The translations under genes and the position numbers were made by a program. A stretch of DNA of 64,000 nucleotides from CALGLS01 sp965222105 (GTDB taxonomy: Bacteria; Bacteroidota; Bacteroidia; Chitinophagales; Saprospiraceae), in the NCBI GenBank assembly GCA_965222105.1, contig CBDCTQ010000074.1, positions 186,001 through 250,000 on the forward strand. Direction: 5' to 3'. Positions 26,771 through 35,095 of the stretch are shown here, piece by piece (positions within the stretch are counted from its first letter, which is position 1; every line of letters starts with the position of its first letter). The notes beneath the pieces are model-generated. The model did not search any database and was not told where the DNA came from. It saw only the letters and a list, made by a program, of their open reading frames with translations.

Positions 26771-27859
26771 ATGACAAATTCAAAATACCTTATCATTTTC
26801 TTCATTTCTCTGTTGGTAATTGCCTGTAAAAGCGATGATGAACAGGAGCAACCCCCCGTCGAATACGATGAAACCCCCTATACCCTGGAGTACGGCCACT
26901 TCCCCGATCCGGACCTGCCCACCGATAACCCCATGACAGTTCAAGGCGTCAAGCTCGGCAAAATGTTATTTTATGAAACGCTTTTGTCAAAAGACGATTC
27001 GCAATCCTGTGCAAGTTGTCACCGGCAGCCAGACGGATTTTCCGATTCCACCCGCTTTTCTATTGGAGTAGAAGATCTGCCTGGTAAGCGGCAAGCCATG
27101 CCGGTATTCAACATGGCCTGGCACACCAACGAGTTTTTCTGGGACGGACGGGCACATCTCCTCCGCGATCAGTCGCTCAAGCCCATCCAGGACCCCTTGG
27201 AAATGAATGAAACACTGGAAAACGTCGTAGCCAAACTCAGCAACAGCCAAACATATCGCGACCAGTTTATGCGGACTTTTGGCTCTGAGGAGGTCACCTC
27301 TGAAGAAATGTCGCTGGCCATGGAACAGTTTATGATGAGCATCATTTCCAACGACTCCAGATACGACCGCTACCTCGCCGGTGAAGTGACCCTGACCGAA
27401 AGTGAAGAGCGTGGCCGTATCCTCTTTGAAACGGAGTACAACCCGTTTTTCCCCGATCAGTCGGGAGCAGATTGCGCTCACTGCCACGGCGGCATCAATT
27501 TTGAGAACGACCAGTACATGAACAACGGCCTCGATTCCGATGCTTCCATCACCGACATCGGGCGGGAAGAGGTAACCGGCGACCCCGCCGACAAAGCTAA
27601 GTTCAAGGTTCCTTCGCTCAGAAACATCGAAATGACGGCTCCCTATATGCACGATGGCCGCTTTCAGACCCTTGAAGAAGTGATCGATCATTACAATGCC
27701 GGCATCCAGGAATCGGCCACCACCGACCCCACCGTTTTGAACACTAAAGACACGGGGCTGTTCCTCGATGACCAGGACAAGCAGGATTTGATCAACTTTC
27801 TGAAGACGCTGACCGATGAAACTTTTTTGACCAATGCGGAATATGCATCGCCTTTTTAG
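26771..27859 (+). CDS. MbnH/CcpA-like di-heme cytochrome c peroxidase lipoprotein (second copy)
   Basis: A 362-residue lipoprotein (Cys19 in SLLVIACKSDD) with two heme-c motifs, CASCH (Cys80, Cys83, His84) and CAHCH (Cys235, Cys238, His239), and the FKVPSLRNIEMTAPYMHDG signature. It starts 11 bp after the first copy and is clearly its paralogue, but it keeps the FFWDGRAHLLRDQ segment that the first copy has lost. The two enzymes may act on different Trp residues or substrates, or one may be a conventional hydrogen peroxide reductase. It ends 10 bp from a convergent gene. Confidence 0.85.
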   Translation: MTNSKYLIIFFISLLVIACKSDDEQEQPPVEYDETPYTLEYGHFPDPDLPTDNPMTVQGVKLGKMLFYETLLSKDDSQSCASCHRQPDGFSDSTRFSIGVEDLPGKRQAMPVFNMAWHTNEFFWDGRAHLLRDQSLKPIQDPLEMNETLENVVAKLSNSQTYRDQFMRTFGSEEVTSEEMSLAMEQFMMSIISNDSRYDRYLAGEVTLTESEERGRILFETEYNPFFPDQSGADCAHCHGGINFENDQYMNNGLDSDASITDIGREEVTGDPADKAKFKVPSLRNIEMTAPYMHDGRFQTLEEVIDHYNAGIQESATTDPTVLNTKDTGLFLDDQDKQDLINFLKTLTDETFLTNAEYASPF

Positions 27860-27869
27860 CGTTGAGCGA

Positions 27870-28571
27870 TCAGCCCTTCCAGATACCGTCTCGATCTTGG
27901 TCGATCATGCCTCCGGTATAGCCACATACCCCCATTCGGGGTGAGTTAACGATGGGCATTTCGGAATAGTCCGCAAAGTCGTCACAGGATTTTTCATGTT
28001 TCTGTTTACAACTTTCACAGAATATAAAATTGCGTTTATGGAAGCAGGCGGTGCATAGGCTTGAAGCTGGTTTCTTTTTACACTTATGGCACATGATGGC
28101 CAGCGGTTCGTTTCGCGAAAGCAATACTATTTTCTTGCCGACCTTGAGGTTAAATTCGTTTATCACCTTGATGTCGAGTCGGGTAGTGGAACCAAAGTCG
28201 TACTCGTACCAGAATTCGACTCCTTTTGCAAAAATCGCCGATGTTTTGGTGTTCTTTTTTTCTCCAAACTCCTCGACTTCCCAGTCAAAGTGATAGTTTT
28301 TTCTTTTGAGGGAAAAACTGCTCATGTGGCCGCAACATTCCAACCAGATACTCCGAAGAAATAAATCAATGTCTTGAAGAGTAGCAGCCCCATCGACCAG
28401 CAGGTACAGAAACATCTCCTCAGCCGATACTTTTAAGAGAAAAGCCTTTTTGGAGGAGGGAGATTCTTGCTGGAGTTGTTGGAGGTGGGAGACCAGGTGG
28501 CGGGACATACCGGCCTTGGAGTAGGTTTCATTGCAGTAAAGACATTTCCCTTCAGATTTGTATTCACTCAT
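27870..28571 (-). CDS. Zinc-finger protein with pRiA4b ORF-3-like domain
   Basis: A 233-residue cytoplasmic protein. The ATG at 28571 gives a start directly ahead of a zinc finger (CLYCNETYSKAGMSRHLVSH, C2H2 type). A longer frame upstream runs through the AT-rich intergenic region and is not favoured. The middle part (FLRSIWLECCGHMSSF, WYEYDFGSTTRLDIKV) matches the pRiA4b ORF-3-like/TnpR-passenger family. A C-terminal cysteine-rich region follows (MCHKCKKKP, CTACFHKR, FCESCKQKHEKSC), probably binding two more zincs. Function is unknown; the family is found both on mobile elements and chromosomally. Confidence 0.7.
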   Translation of the reverse strand: MSEYKSEGKCLYCNETYSKAGMSRHLVSHLQQLQQESPSSKKAFLLKVSAEEMFLYLLVDGAATLQDIDLFLRSIWLECCGHMSSFSLKRKNYHFDWEVEEFGEKKNTKTSAIFAKGVEFWYEYDFGSTTRLDIKVINEFNLKVGKKIVLLSRNEPLAIMCHKCKKKPASSLCTACFHKRNFIFCESCKQKHEKSCDDFADYSEMPIVNSPRMGVCGYTGGMIDQDRDGIWKG

Positions 28572-28688
28572 AATAGTATTTTTACAAATGTAGAAATTTG
28601 GTCGTGATTTCAAAAATCTATTTTTATTTAGTTTAAACGATTGCCCACGCATAAAGTCAAATAACATGCATCTGTAAAATGTCAACCT

Positions 28689-30101
28689 ATGAAATCACCA
28701 CGCCATCTGACCCATCTGTACTGGCGGGCTGGCTTTGGACTCAGCCCGGAAGAGTGGGCCCAAAAACGGGACTGGTCGCGCCAAAAAGCCATTGTAGAAC
28801 TGTTCGATCAGGCGAAAAAAGCACCGGCTCTCGACAACAGGCTGGCCCACAGCATCATTGACGAAGCGGAGATCAAAATGAAAGGCAAAAAGATGCGCAG
28901 CGAACTCCGGAAAAAGGGTCGTCAACTGGTCTTCCGCCAAAACATCGAATGGATCCAGCGGATGGCCTCGCCCCGCCACCCCGCCCTGCTGGAGCGGATG
29001 AGTCTCTTCTGGCATGACCACTTCGCCTGTACCACCAAAATGCCCAACCTGGCTCAGAACCAACTTGAAGCCATCCGCCAACATGCCCTGGGCAATTTCC
29101 GCGATATGGTACACGCCATTTGCCGCGACGTGTCGATGATCCGCTTTCTCAACAACCAACAAAATAAAAAGAAACAGCCCAACGAAAATTTTGCCCGCGA
29201 GCTGATGGAGCTCTTTACCCTGGGCCGGGGCCACTATACAGAGCGCGACATCAAGGAGGCCGCCCGCGCCTTCACCGGCTGGTCGAGCAACTTGAAAGGC
29301 GAATTCGTATTCAGGGAAAAACACCACGACTACGGCACCAAACAGTTTATGGATACCAGCGGCGACCTCAATGGCGACGATATTGTAAATATATTGTTGA
29401 ACAAAAAAGAAACGGCCAGTTTCGTTGTCACTAAAATATACCGATACTTTGTCAACGACCGGCCCGATACCCGTCGCATCCGGCAATTGGCCGACCGGTT
29501 CTTCCACAACGATTACGACATTGCCGACCTGATGAAGGCCATTTTCAGTGCCGACTGGTTTTACGAAGAAGCCAACATCGGCACCAAGATAAAGTCGCCG
29601 GTCGAGTTGTTGGCCGGCATTCTCCGCCAGTTGAACGTTGAGATGGACGATACCCGGACGTTCAAGTTCATCCAGAAAGCGCTGGGGCAAACCCTTTTTG
29701 CACCTCCCAATGTGGCGGGCTGGCCTGGCGGCAAATCCTGGATCGACAATTCCACCCTCCTGCTCCGCCTCAACCTGGTGAGTTACCTTTACGGAAAAGC
29801 CGACGTCGACTTCAAAATAAAAGACGAACTGGAAGCACAAAAACGAGGCACCGCTTTTAAAAAGATAAAAGGGGTCATCGATTTTGAACCGCTGCTGCAA
29901 CATTTCCGGCAGGGAAAACAACCTGATTACCGGGCAGACAGGGAAGATACTTACAAAGAGCTTGCTGGGTTTTTGCTTCAAACAAAAAATACACCCAGGT
30001 TGTCGGACCTGGACTCGTTTGTCGATGGATCAAGTGCCGACCATTATATCAAATCGCTGACGTTGCGACTGATGTCGCTGCCGGAATATCAGATGTGTTG
30101 A
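28689..30101 (+). CDS. DUF1800 family protein
   Basis: A 470-residue protein of the DUF1800 family, typically encoded beside a DUF1501 gene as here (36 bp downstream). Family features: HLTHLYWRAGFGLSPEEW at the N-terminus, RMSLFWHDHFACT (about 105), NENFARELMELFTLG (about 160), and FAPPNVAGWPGGKSWID (about 335). No clear signal peptide is present, although many members are exported. The biochemical role is not established; the pair is often found near cytochrome or surface-protein genes. It is divergent from the zinc-finger gene, with 117 bp between starts. Confidence 0.85.
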   Translation: MKSPRHLTHLYWRAGFGLSPEEWAQKRDWSRQKAIVELFDQAKKAPALDNRLAHSIIDEAEIKMKGKKMRSELRKKGRQLVFRQNIEWIQRMASPRHPALLERMSLFWHDHFACTTKMPNLAQNQLEAIRQHALGNFRDMVHAICRDVSMIRFLNNQQNKKKQPNENFARELMELFTLGRGHYTERDIKEAARAFTGWSSNLKGEFVFREKHHDYGTKQFMDTSGDLNGDDIVNILLNKKETASFVVTKIYRYFVNDRPDTRRIRQLADRFFHNDYDIADLMKAIFSADWFYEEANIGTKIKSPVELLAGILRQLNVEMDDTRTFKFIQKALGQTLFAPPNVAGWPGGKSWIDNSTLLLRLNLVSYLYGKADVDFKIKDELEAQKRGTAFKKIKGVIDFEPLLQHFRQGKQPDYRADREDTYKELAGFLLQTKNTPRLSDLDSFVDGSSADHYIKSLTLRLMSLPEYQMC

Positions 30102-30137
30102 CCGGCTCAACCAATTCTGACTCAAACAAAAGTTAAA

Positions 30138-31322
30138 ATGAAAAGAAGAGATTTTCTAAAACACACCGGCCTGGCTTCCACCACACTGATGGTGCCTTCA
30201 TTTGTGCAGGCATATGCCGGTAGTAATAGTGCCGCCCGCCTGGGCAAAACCCTGATCGTGGTGCAGCTCTCCGGTGGCAACGACGGCCTCAATACCATTG
30301 TGCCGTATCGGAATGATCTGTATTATAACAATCGTCCTACACTTGGCCTTAAAAAAGAGGAATTGCTGCGCGCCGACGATGAGATGGGCTTCAATCCTTC
30401 ACTCAAAGGGTTGAAATCATTGTACGACGACGGTCGGCTATGCATCATCAACAGCGTGGGGTACCCCAATCCCGACCGGTCGCATTTTCGGTCGATGGAT
30501 ATATGGCATACCGGCAGTGGCAGCGATCAATACTGGAGTAGCGGCTGGCTGGGGCGCTACCTCGATAGTGATTGCTCGGGTTGCGAAACGCCTTACCAGG
30601 CCATCGAGGTCGACGACAGCCTGAGCCTTGCCATGAAGGGGCGTCAGCGCAATGGTTTTGCGGTAAGCAAACCCCAACAACTGCGAAGAGTGGCCAACAA
30701 CCCCTTCCTCCGGCACATCGGCCAGCACCACCACGACCACGACGAAGAAAACGTCGCCTACCTCTACAAGACGATGGTCGACACCCAGTCGTCGGCCAAT
30801 TATCTCTACCAAAAGTGGAAGACCTACGACTCGACGGTGGACTATCCCAACAGTTCGTTTGCCAGAGATCTGAAATGCATTGCCGCTCTGATGACGGCCG
30901 AAACGGATACCCGTGTGTATTATGTTAGTCTGGGCGGGTTCGACACCCACGCCAGCCAGAAGGGTAAGCAAAACCGGTTGTTGAAAACGTATTCGGAGGG
31001 CATGTCTGCCTTTGTGAAAGATTTGCGTCAGCACCGGCTCCTGGACCAGGCGATGATCCTGACCTTTTCTGAATTTGGCCGCAGAGTCAAACAAAATGCC
31101 AGCGGAGGCACCGATCATGGCACGGCCAACAACGTTTTTCTAATTGGGGACAACCTGCCCAAACAAGGCTTTTACAATGCCCCTCCCAATCTGGCCGACC
31201 TCGACCGGGGCGATTTGAAATACCAGGTTGATTTCCGGAGTATTTATGCTTCTCTTTTGGACAATTGGCTTGGGGCGGATGCGGGGGCTGTTTTGCAGGG
31301 GTATTCGGATCGTTTGTTTTGA
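30138..31322 (+). CDS. DUF1501 family exported protein
   Basis: A 394-residue protein with a twin-arginine-like leader (MKRRDFLKHTGLASTTLMVP), so it is probably exported folded, perhaps with a cofactor. The body belongs to the DUF1501/sulfatase-like fold: VVQLSGGNDGLNTIVPY (about 40-56), SVGYPNPDRSHFRSMDIW (about 112), SLGGFDTHASQKGK (about 265), and TFSEFGRRVKQNASGGTDHG (about 310). Asp/His residues in these blocks could form a metal site like that of alkaline phosphatase relatives. It pairs with the DUF1800 gene upstream. Confidence 0.85.
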   Translation: MKRRDFLKHTGLASTTLMVPSFVQAYAGSNSAARLGKTLIVVQLSGGNDGLNTIVPYRNDLYYNNRPTLGLKKEELLRADDEMGFNPSLKGLKSLYDDGRLCIINSVGYPNPDRSHFRSMDIWHTGSGSDQYWSSGWLGRYLDSDCSGCETPYQAIEVDDSLSLAMKGRQRNGFAVSKPQQLRRVANNPFLRHIGQHHHDHDEENVAYLYKTMVDTQSSANYLYQKWKTYDSTVDYPNSSFARDLKCIAALMTAETDTRVYYVSLGGFDTHASQKGKQNRLLKTYSEGMSAFVKDLRQHRLLDQAMILTFSEFGRRVKQNASGGTDHGTANNVFLIGDNLPKQGFYNAPPNLADLDRGDLKYQVDFRSIYASLLDNWLGADAGAVLQGYSDRLF

Positions 31323-31342
31323 TGGGTTGAGTATAATTTAGC

Positions 31343-32059
31343 TCATTTTTCCGGTTCCCAGTTATAATACTGGATCCAGGCCCTTAATTCTTTTACGAGT
31401 AGGTGCATTTTTGTAGATGGGTTTGATTTAATGGGCTTCTTGTCTTTATGGTATGTCAACAATTCAATAGCTCTTTTTATTGCGTTTTTTTCGTTTCCAA
31501 GTGATTTTACGATATCAATGATTTGAATATTGCCATGTTTGTACGCAAAATTTTGGTAAGCTCCCTCCATTTTATTGATGGCTACTTCAAGGTTTCGGTA
31601 TAGTTCTTTTCTTGGAAGCGGTGTGGTGGCATCAATGTTAGAAAAATGTAGAAGTAACCACAATTCAAAAGCTTCATTTGAGTATGCGATGTTTATATTC
31701 TGTTTTTTAGCCGTTTCGAATGCCCGTTCAAATTTTTTTATTTTTGTTTTATTTTCATCTGCATCGTCTTTGTCAAAAACAGCCCAAACAAAATCGATGT
31801 CTTTTTTGCTCTCCTCTTTAAATCTTTCTCTCTCTTCTATAGACGCTTTTACAACTCCTAACGGATCGTTTCCAGTACCAACTGTTTTTAAGAACATTGT
31901 GTATTCGGGAAATAGGTCGATAAACTGTTCAAAATAGGCAGGTTCGGTTTTTTCATCTTCACAAACTATTAGAAAAAATTGCTGGTATTTACGATAGCGT
32001 ATGGGCCTTTTGATGGCTGTTCGACTTCTTTTGAGCTTTACCTTACCTTTTTTTGCCAT
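31343..32059 (-). CDS. rloB: RloB-like TOPRIM-domain protein
   Basis: A 238-residue protein of the RloB family, whose core is TOPRIM-like. Likely metal ligands are visible in LIVCEDEKTEPAYF (Glu34) and WAVFDKDDADE (Asp96, Asp98, Asp99), followed by the family block AYSNEAFELWLLLHF. Its start overlaps the end of the rloA gene by 17 nt, so the two are one unit. ATPase plus TOPRIM partner is the layout of anti-phage systems such as PARIS (AriA/AriB) and OLD/Gabija; RloB would be the effector or nuclease. Base composition is more AT-rich than the flanks, consistent with transfer. Confidence 0.8.
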   Translation of the reverse strand: MAKKGKVKLKRSRTAIKRPIRYRKYQQFFLIVCEDEKTEPAYFEQFIDLFPEYTMFLKTVGTGNDPLGVVKASIEERERFKEESKKDIDFVWAVFDKDDADENKTKIKKFERAFETAKKQNINIAYSNEAFELWLLLHFSNIDATTPLPRKELYRNLEVAINKMEGAYQNFAYKHGNIQIIDIVKSLGNEKNAIKRAIELLTYHKDKKPIKSNPSTKMHLLVKELRAWIQYYNWEPEK

Positions 32060-33365
32060 ATCCGCCTTTAATTTTTTCGTTGAACAAATTGCTCAATATG
32101 GGAATGGCACCGTACCTCCCTTCTAAGTACCGCTTTTCCTTGTCTGTATCTGGTCTTTCAGACTGATTGTTGTTGAAGTACCTAAAGTCAGACAGGGCGT
32201 AGATTTCCGTTCCTTCCCACTTATTCTTTTCTACAAAATTAATTTGGTCTCTACGCAAGCTGGAGTAGTTCAGTAAGTTGGTATCATGAGTTGCAAAAAT
32301 TATTTGGGCGTTCAGTGGATTGGTATTCTTTGTCAAAAAGAGCCGAATGGTGTTCAGGGTTAGTATAGGGTGAATTTTTGCTTCGATTTCGTCAATGATC
32401 AATACACCACCATTGAGTAGGGTGAAGATAATCGGGCCGCTAACCTGAAAGGCTTTTTTTGTACCCTCTGATTCCCTTTCTATCAATGGCCATTTAACAG
32501 TACTTTTTCTTTTTTCACCGTTGTCAGCATAGACTGGGTGAATGGTATTCACTTGCAGTCCTGTTTTCCCACTAAGTTCTTTGATTATGTTTAGCCTAAT
32601 TGACTCCGCCATGTCAACCGGAAGGTCCGAAGGATCAAATTCTTTTTTTTGTAGTTCCAGGTCTTCAAAGCCCAACTTCAAGGATGATAAATATTCTTTG
32701 ATTTTAGTTTTATATTTTTCTTTTTCCCATAGGTTAAGGGTCTGTATGTTTTCTTTGGTTGTATCGACACCATCCACATAAATAAATTTATCAAACCAAT
32801 TGAATATGGTTTTCGCTTCTTTAATATTAAACATATCGCAAAAAGAAAGAAAAAGTGCATTTTTCCGAGTTGCCTCTATTGTGGTATCAATTACCTTCGG
32901 TGATCCTTCAAACCCCGACGATACTTCTATAGTATCTTTCAGCCGCTTAAAAAGTACCACTTCTCTCCCTTTTCTCTTTCGGAAAAGCCATTCTGAAACG
33001 ATCTCATTGCTATTAAACTCAACTCCATATCTGTATCGGGCATCCATTATCAAAAAGGTGATTTCCAATCGGGTAGGCATACTTTGATATCCTTCTTTGA
33101 GAAGAAAAGGATCGTAAGGCAACACAGCTGTGGAACTCGCTCTGGCGGATAAGTACAACAGTCTGTCAAGTAATTCAAAAGCCCTCAAAAGATTACTTTT
33201 ACCACTACTATTGGCCCCATAAAAGGCCAGACCGTTCAATACCCGCCTTTTATGAGATTCAATAATGTTTTCGGGATGATCTTTTTGTTTGGCAGAAGGC
33301 ACCAGGCTAATGGTTTGCTCGTCGCAAATTGACCTGTAGTTCGATACTTTAAACTCTATCAACAT
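32043..33365 (-). CDS. rloA: RloA-like AAA/ABC-type ATPase
   Basis: A 440-residue ATPase of the AAA15/AAA21 (SMC/ABC-like) group. It begins with the typical MLIEFKVSNYRSICDEQTIS and has Walker A FYGANSSGKSN (residues 49-57), Walker B GVLIIDEIEAKIHP (late third) and the H-loop IIFATHDTNLLN. No long coiled-coil or DNA-binding domain is seen. With the overlapping rloB gene downstream it forms a two-gene cassette of the sort found in restriction-linked defence islands; here no restriction-modification genes are visible nearby. The ATPase would sense the trigger and control RloB, by analogy with PARIS. Confidence 0.8.
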   Translation of the reverse strand: MLIEFKVSNYRSICDEQTISLVPSAKQKDHPENIIESHKRRVLNGLAFYGANSSGKSNLLRAFELLDRLLYLSARASSTAVLPYDPFLLKEGYQSMPTRLEITFLIMDARYRYGVEFNSNEIVSEWLFRKRKGREVVLFKRLKDTIEVSSGFEGSPKVIDTTIEATRKNALFLSFCDMFNIKEAKTIFNWFDKFIYVDGVDTTKENIQTLNLWEKEKYKTKIKEYLSSLKLGFEDLELQKKEFDPSDLPVDMAESIRLNIIKELSGKTGLQVNTIHPVYADNGEKRKSTVKWPLIERESEGTKKAFQVSGPIIFTLLNGGVLIIDEIEAKIHPILTLNTIRLFLTKNTNPLNAQIIFATHDTNLLNYSSLRRDQINFVEKNKWEGTEIYALSDFRYFNNNQSERPDTDKEKRYLEGRYGAIPILSNLFNEKIKGGYGKKR

Positions 33366-33457
33366 GGCTTATTTCGTAGATTTTCTACAAAAATAACCAT
33401 TTTCGACGTATTTTTCAAGTTTAACGTCTAATCGAACTGACTTCTTCAAGGATAAAT

Positions 33458-34147
33458 TCACCCCTCCCACTTGAATCGAACATACTTAATCGCCTTGCCA
33501 TGCTTCAGGTGCATCTGTTCGTAGAACGTTTTGATGGAGAGTTCTTCGAGGTATAATTCTTCTGCGTAGATGTCGTCCTTTTGGTATAAAAGGGTGAAGT
33601 CGCTTTGACCCTCCAGGGTTTCCAGGGTATATTCGTAGAGGGTGGGGTCGTCGGTTTTTAGTTGGACGATGCTGCCGGGACGGAGTATTTTTCGGTACAC
33701 CGACAAGTAGGTTGGGCTGGTGAGCCGCCGGTTTTCCTTTTTCAAAAATGGGTCGGGAAAGACGATCCAGACTTCGTCGACTTCCCCTTTTTCAAAAAAG
33801 TTGCCGATCAATTCGATTCGGGTACGCAGGAAGGCCGCATTGGGAAGTTGTTCTTCGAGAGCGGCTTTGGCGCCTTTCCAGATGCGGGCCCCTTTGATGT
33901 CGACCCCTATGATATTGCGGTTGGGGTAGCGGCGGGCAAGGCCCAGGGTGTACTCTCCTTTTCCGCAGGCAAGCTCTAAGGTGATGGGATGGTTATTTTC
34001 AAAATGGTGTTGGTGCCACTGGCCCTTCATAACAGGTTGTGCGCCGGGTTGATGGATGAGGGTATTCGTTTTTGGGTTGAAATTTTCGTATACATTCGGA
34101 AATTCCAGCAGGTCGGCGAAACGTTGTAATTTGTTTTTTTTGCTCAC
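33458..34147 (-). CDS. trmB: tRNA (guanine-N7-)-methyltransferase
   Basis: A 229-residue SAM-dependent enzyme that methylates G46 in the variable loop of tRNA. Motifs: KNKLQRFADL at the N-terminus (typical for Bacteroidota TrmB), LELACGKGEYTLGLA (SAM-binding glycine loop), NIIGVDIKGARIWKG, and VFPDPFLKKENRRLTS (catalytic PDP block). I place the start at the GTG at 34147, the only start codon just before KNKLQRF; an extended frame upstream only reads the neighbouring hydrolase in the wrong frame. The hydrolase gene ends 11 bp upstream, so the two are probably co-transcribed. Confidence 0.9.
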   Translation of the reverse strand: MSKKNKLQRFADLLEFPNVYENFNPKTNTLIHQPGAQPVMKGQWHQHHFENNHPITLELACGKGEYTLGLARRYPNRNIIGVDIKGARIWKGAKAALEEQLPNAAFLRTRIELIGNFFEKGEVDEVWIVFPDPFLKKENRRLTSPTYLSVYRKILRPGSIVQLKTDDPTLYEYTLETLEGQSDFTLLYQKDDIYAEELYLEELSIKTFYEQMHLKHGKAIKYVRFKWEG

Positions 34148-34158
34148 TGTTTTTACGG

Positions 34159-34995
34159 TTATTGACCGGTCGATGGAATGAAAGCATCTTCCAACAATAC
34201 ATCTACGGTTTTTTGAAAAATGGGAAATTCGCTCAGCCCCCGGTGGCGCCCCTTTTCGATGGTGATGAACTGGTCGTTTTTTTTGAGGTGAGGCTTGAGG
34301 CGCTCGGCATTGCGGTAGGGTACTACCAGGTCGTCGGTGCCATGAAAGATGGTAATGGGGGCGATTACTTTTTTGATGTTTTCGTCGTTTGCAAATCGGT
34401 ATTTGAATGAAAAAGGCAACCACACTGGTCGGAGTTGATCCCGAAACAGGCTGGGGATGCTGTTGAACGGCGTTTCCAATATCAACCTTTTGGCCGCTAC
34501 ACGAGCCGCCAATTGGGTGGCCACCCCTGTGCCCAATGACCGCCCGTATAGGATGATCTGGTCGGGCTGCCAACTGCCCCTCAATAGTTGGTACAACCCA
34601 AAAGCATCCTGATAGGTCAACTGCTCCGAGGGCGTCCCCTCGCTTTTGCCATACCCCCGGTAGTCGGGCATCAATACATCGTATCCCCTTTCGGTAAACG
34701 TTCCCGCTGCCCAGCCCCAACGCTGTAGATGGCGGGCATTGCCATGGAAATACAACACCACACCGCGAGATGGCTGAGGAGCCCGGAAGTAGAGGTAGTT
34801 GATGGCCGTGCTGTCGGGAGCCCGGTAAAAATGCTCTTCAAAATCGCCATCAAACACAAAACGGTGATGGGCCGGCAATTTCTCCGGCTGAAAGACGATG
34901 TATCGCTGCCCACCATACACCACCACCAGCAGCAAGGCATACAATACTGCGATAATCGTAAAAAACCGGATGAAGAATTTAGCACTTAAAGGCAT
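34159..34995 (-). CDS. Alpha/beta hydrolase, membrane-anchored (BEM46/ABHD13-like)
   Basis: A 278-residue hydrolase with an N-terminal membrane anchor (about 7-29, FFIRFFTIIAVLYALLLVVVY). The alpha/beta core shows LYFHGNARH (oxyanion region), the nucleophile elbow LYGRSLGTGVA (Ser about 161), HGTDDLVVP (acid Asp about 230) and a C-terminal catalytic His in KGRHRGLSEF. The arrangement fits the BEM46/ABHD12-13 group of membrane-anchored serine hydrolases with unknown lipid or ester substrates. Start ATG at 34995. It lies directly upstream of trmB in the same direction. Confidence 0.85.
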   Translation of the reverse strand: MPLSAKFFIRFFTIIAVLYALLLVVVYGGQRYIVFQPEKLPAHHRFVFDGDFEEHFYRAPDSTAINYLYFRAPQPSRGVVLYFHGNARHLQRWGWAAGTFTERGYDVLMPDYRGYGKSEGTPSEQLTYQDAFGLYQLLRGSWQPDQIILYGRSLGTGVATQLAARVAAKRLILETPFNSIPSLFRDQLRPVWLPFSFKYRFANDENIKKVIAPITIFHGTDDLVVPYRNAERLKPHLKKNDQFITIEKGRHRGLSEFPIFQKTVDVLLEDAFIPSTGQ

Positions 34996-35069
34996 TTCGC
35001 AAAATCTAAAACAAAAGGATCTGAATGGGATTATTTTCTGCTTTCCGCAAATTTATTAAATAACGACGC

Positions 35070-35077
35070 TATATTTG
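35070..35077 (+). promoter_or_regulatory. -7 promoter box of the beta-barrel protein gene
   Basis: TATATTTG matches TAnnTTTG exactly, 18 bp before the ATG at 35096. The predicted leader is only about 12 nt, short but usual for this phylum. A -33 TTTG at proper spacing is not obvious. Confidence 0.45.
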
Positions 35078-35095
35078 CCGCAAAATGATCGCAAC

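Noticed and set aside
28695..29981. A 428-codon open frame on the minus strand opposite the DUF1800 gene
   Set aside because: It is a codon-bias shadow of a clearly recognised plus-strand gene; its composition is not protein-like and no domain is seen.
34148..34720. N-terminal extension of the trmB frame
   Set aside because: It reads the overlapping hydrolase gene in the wrong frame; TrmB starts at the conserved KNKLQRF segment after the GTG at 34147.
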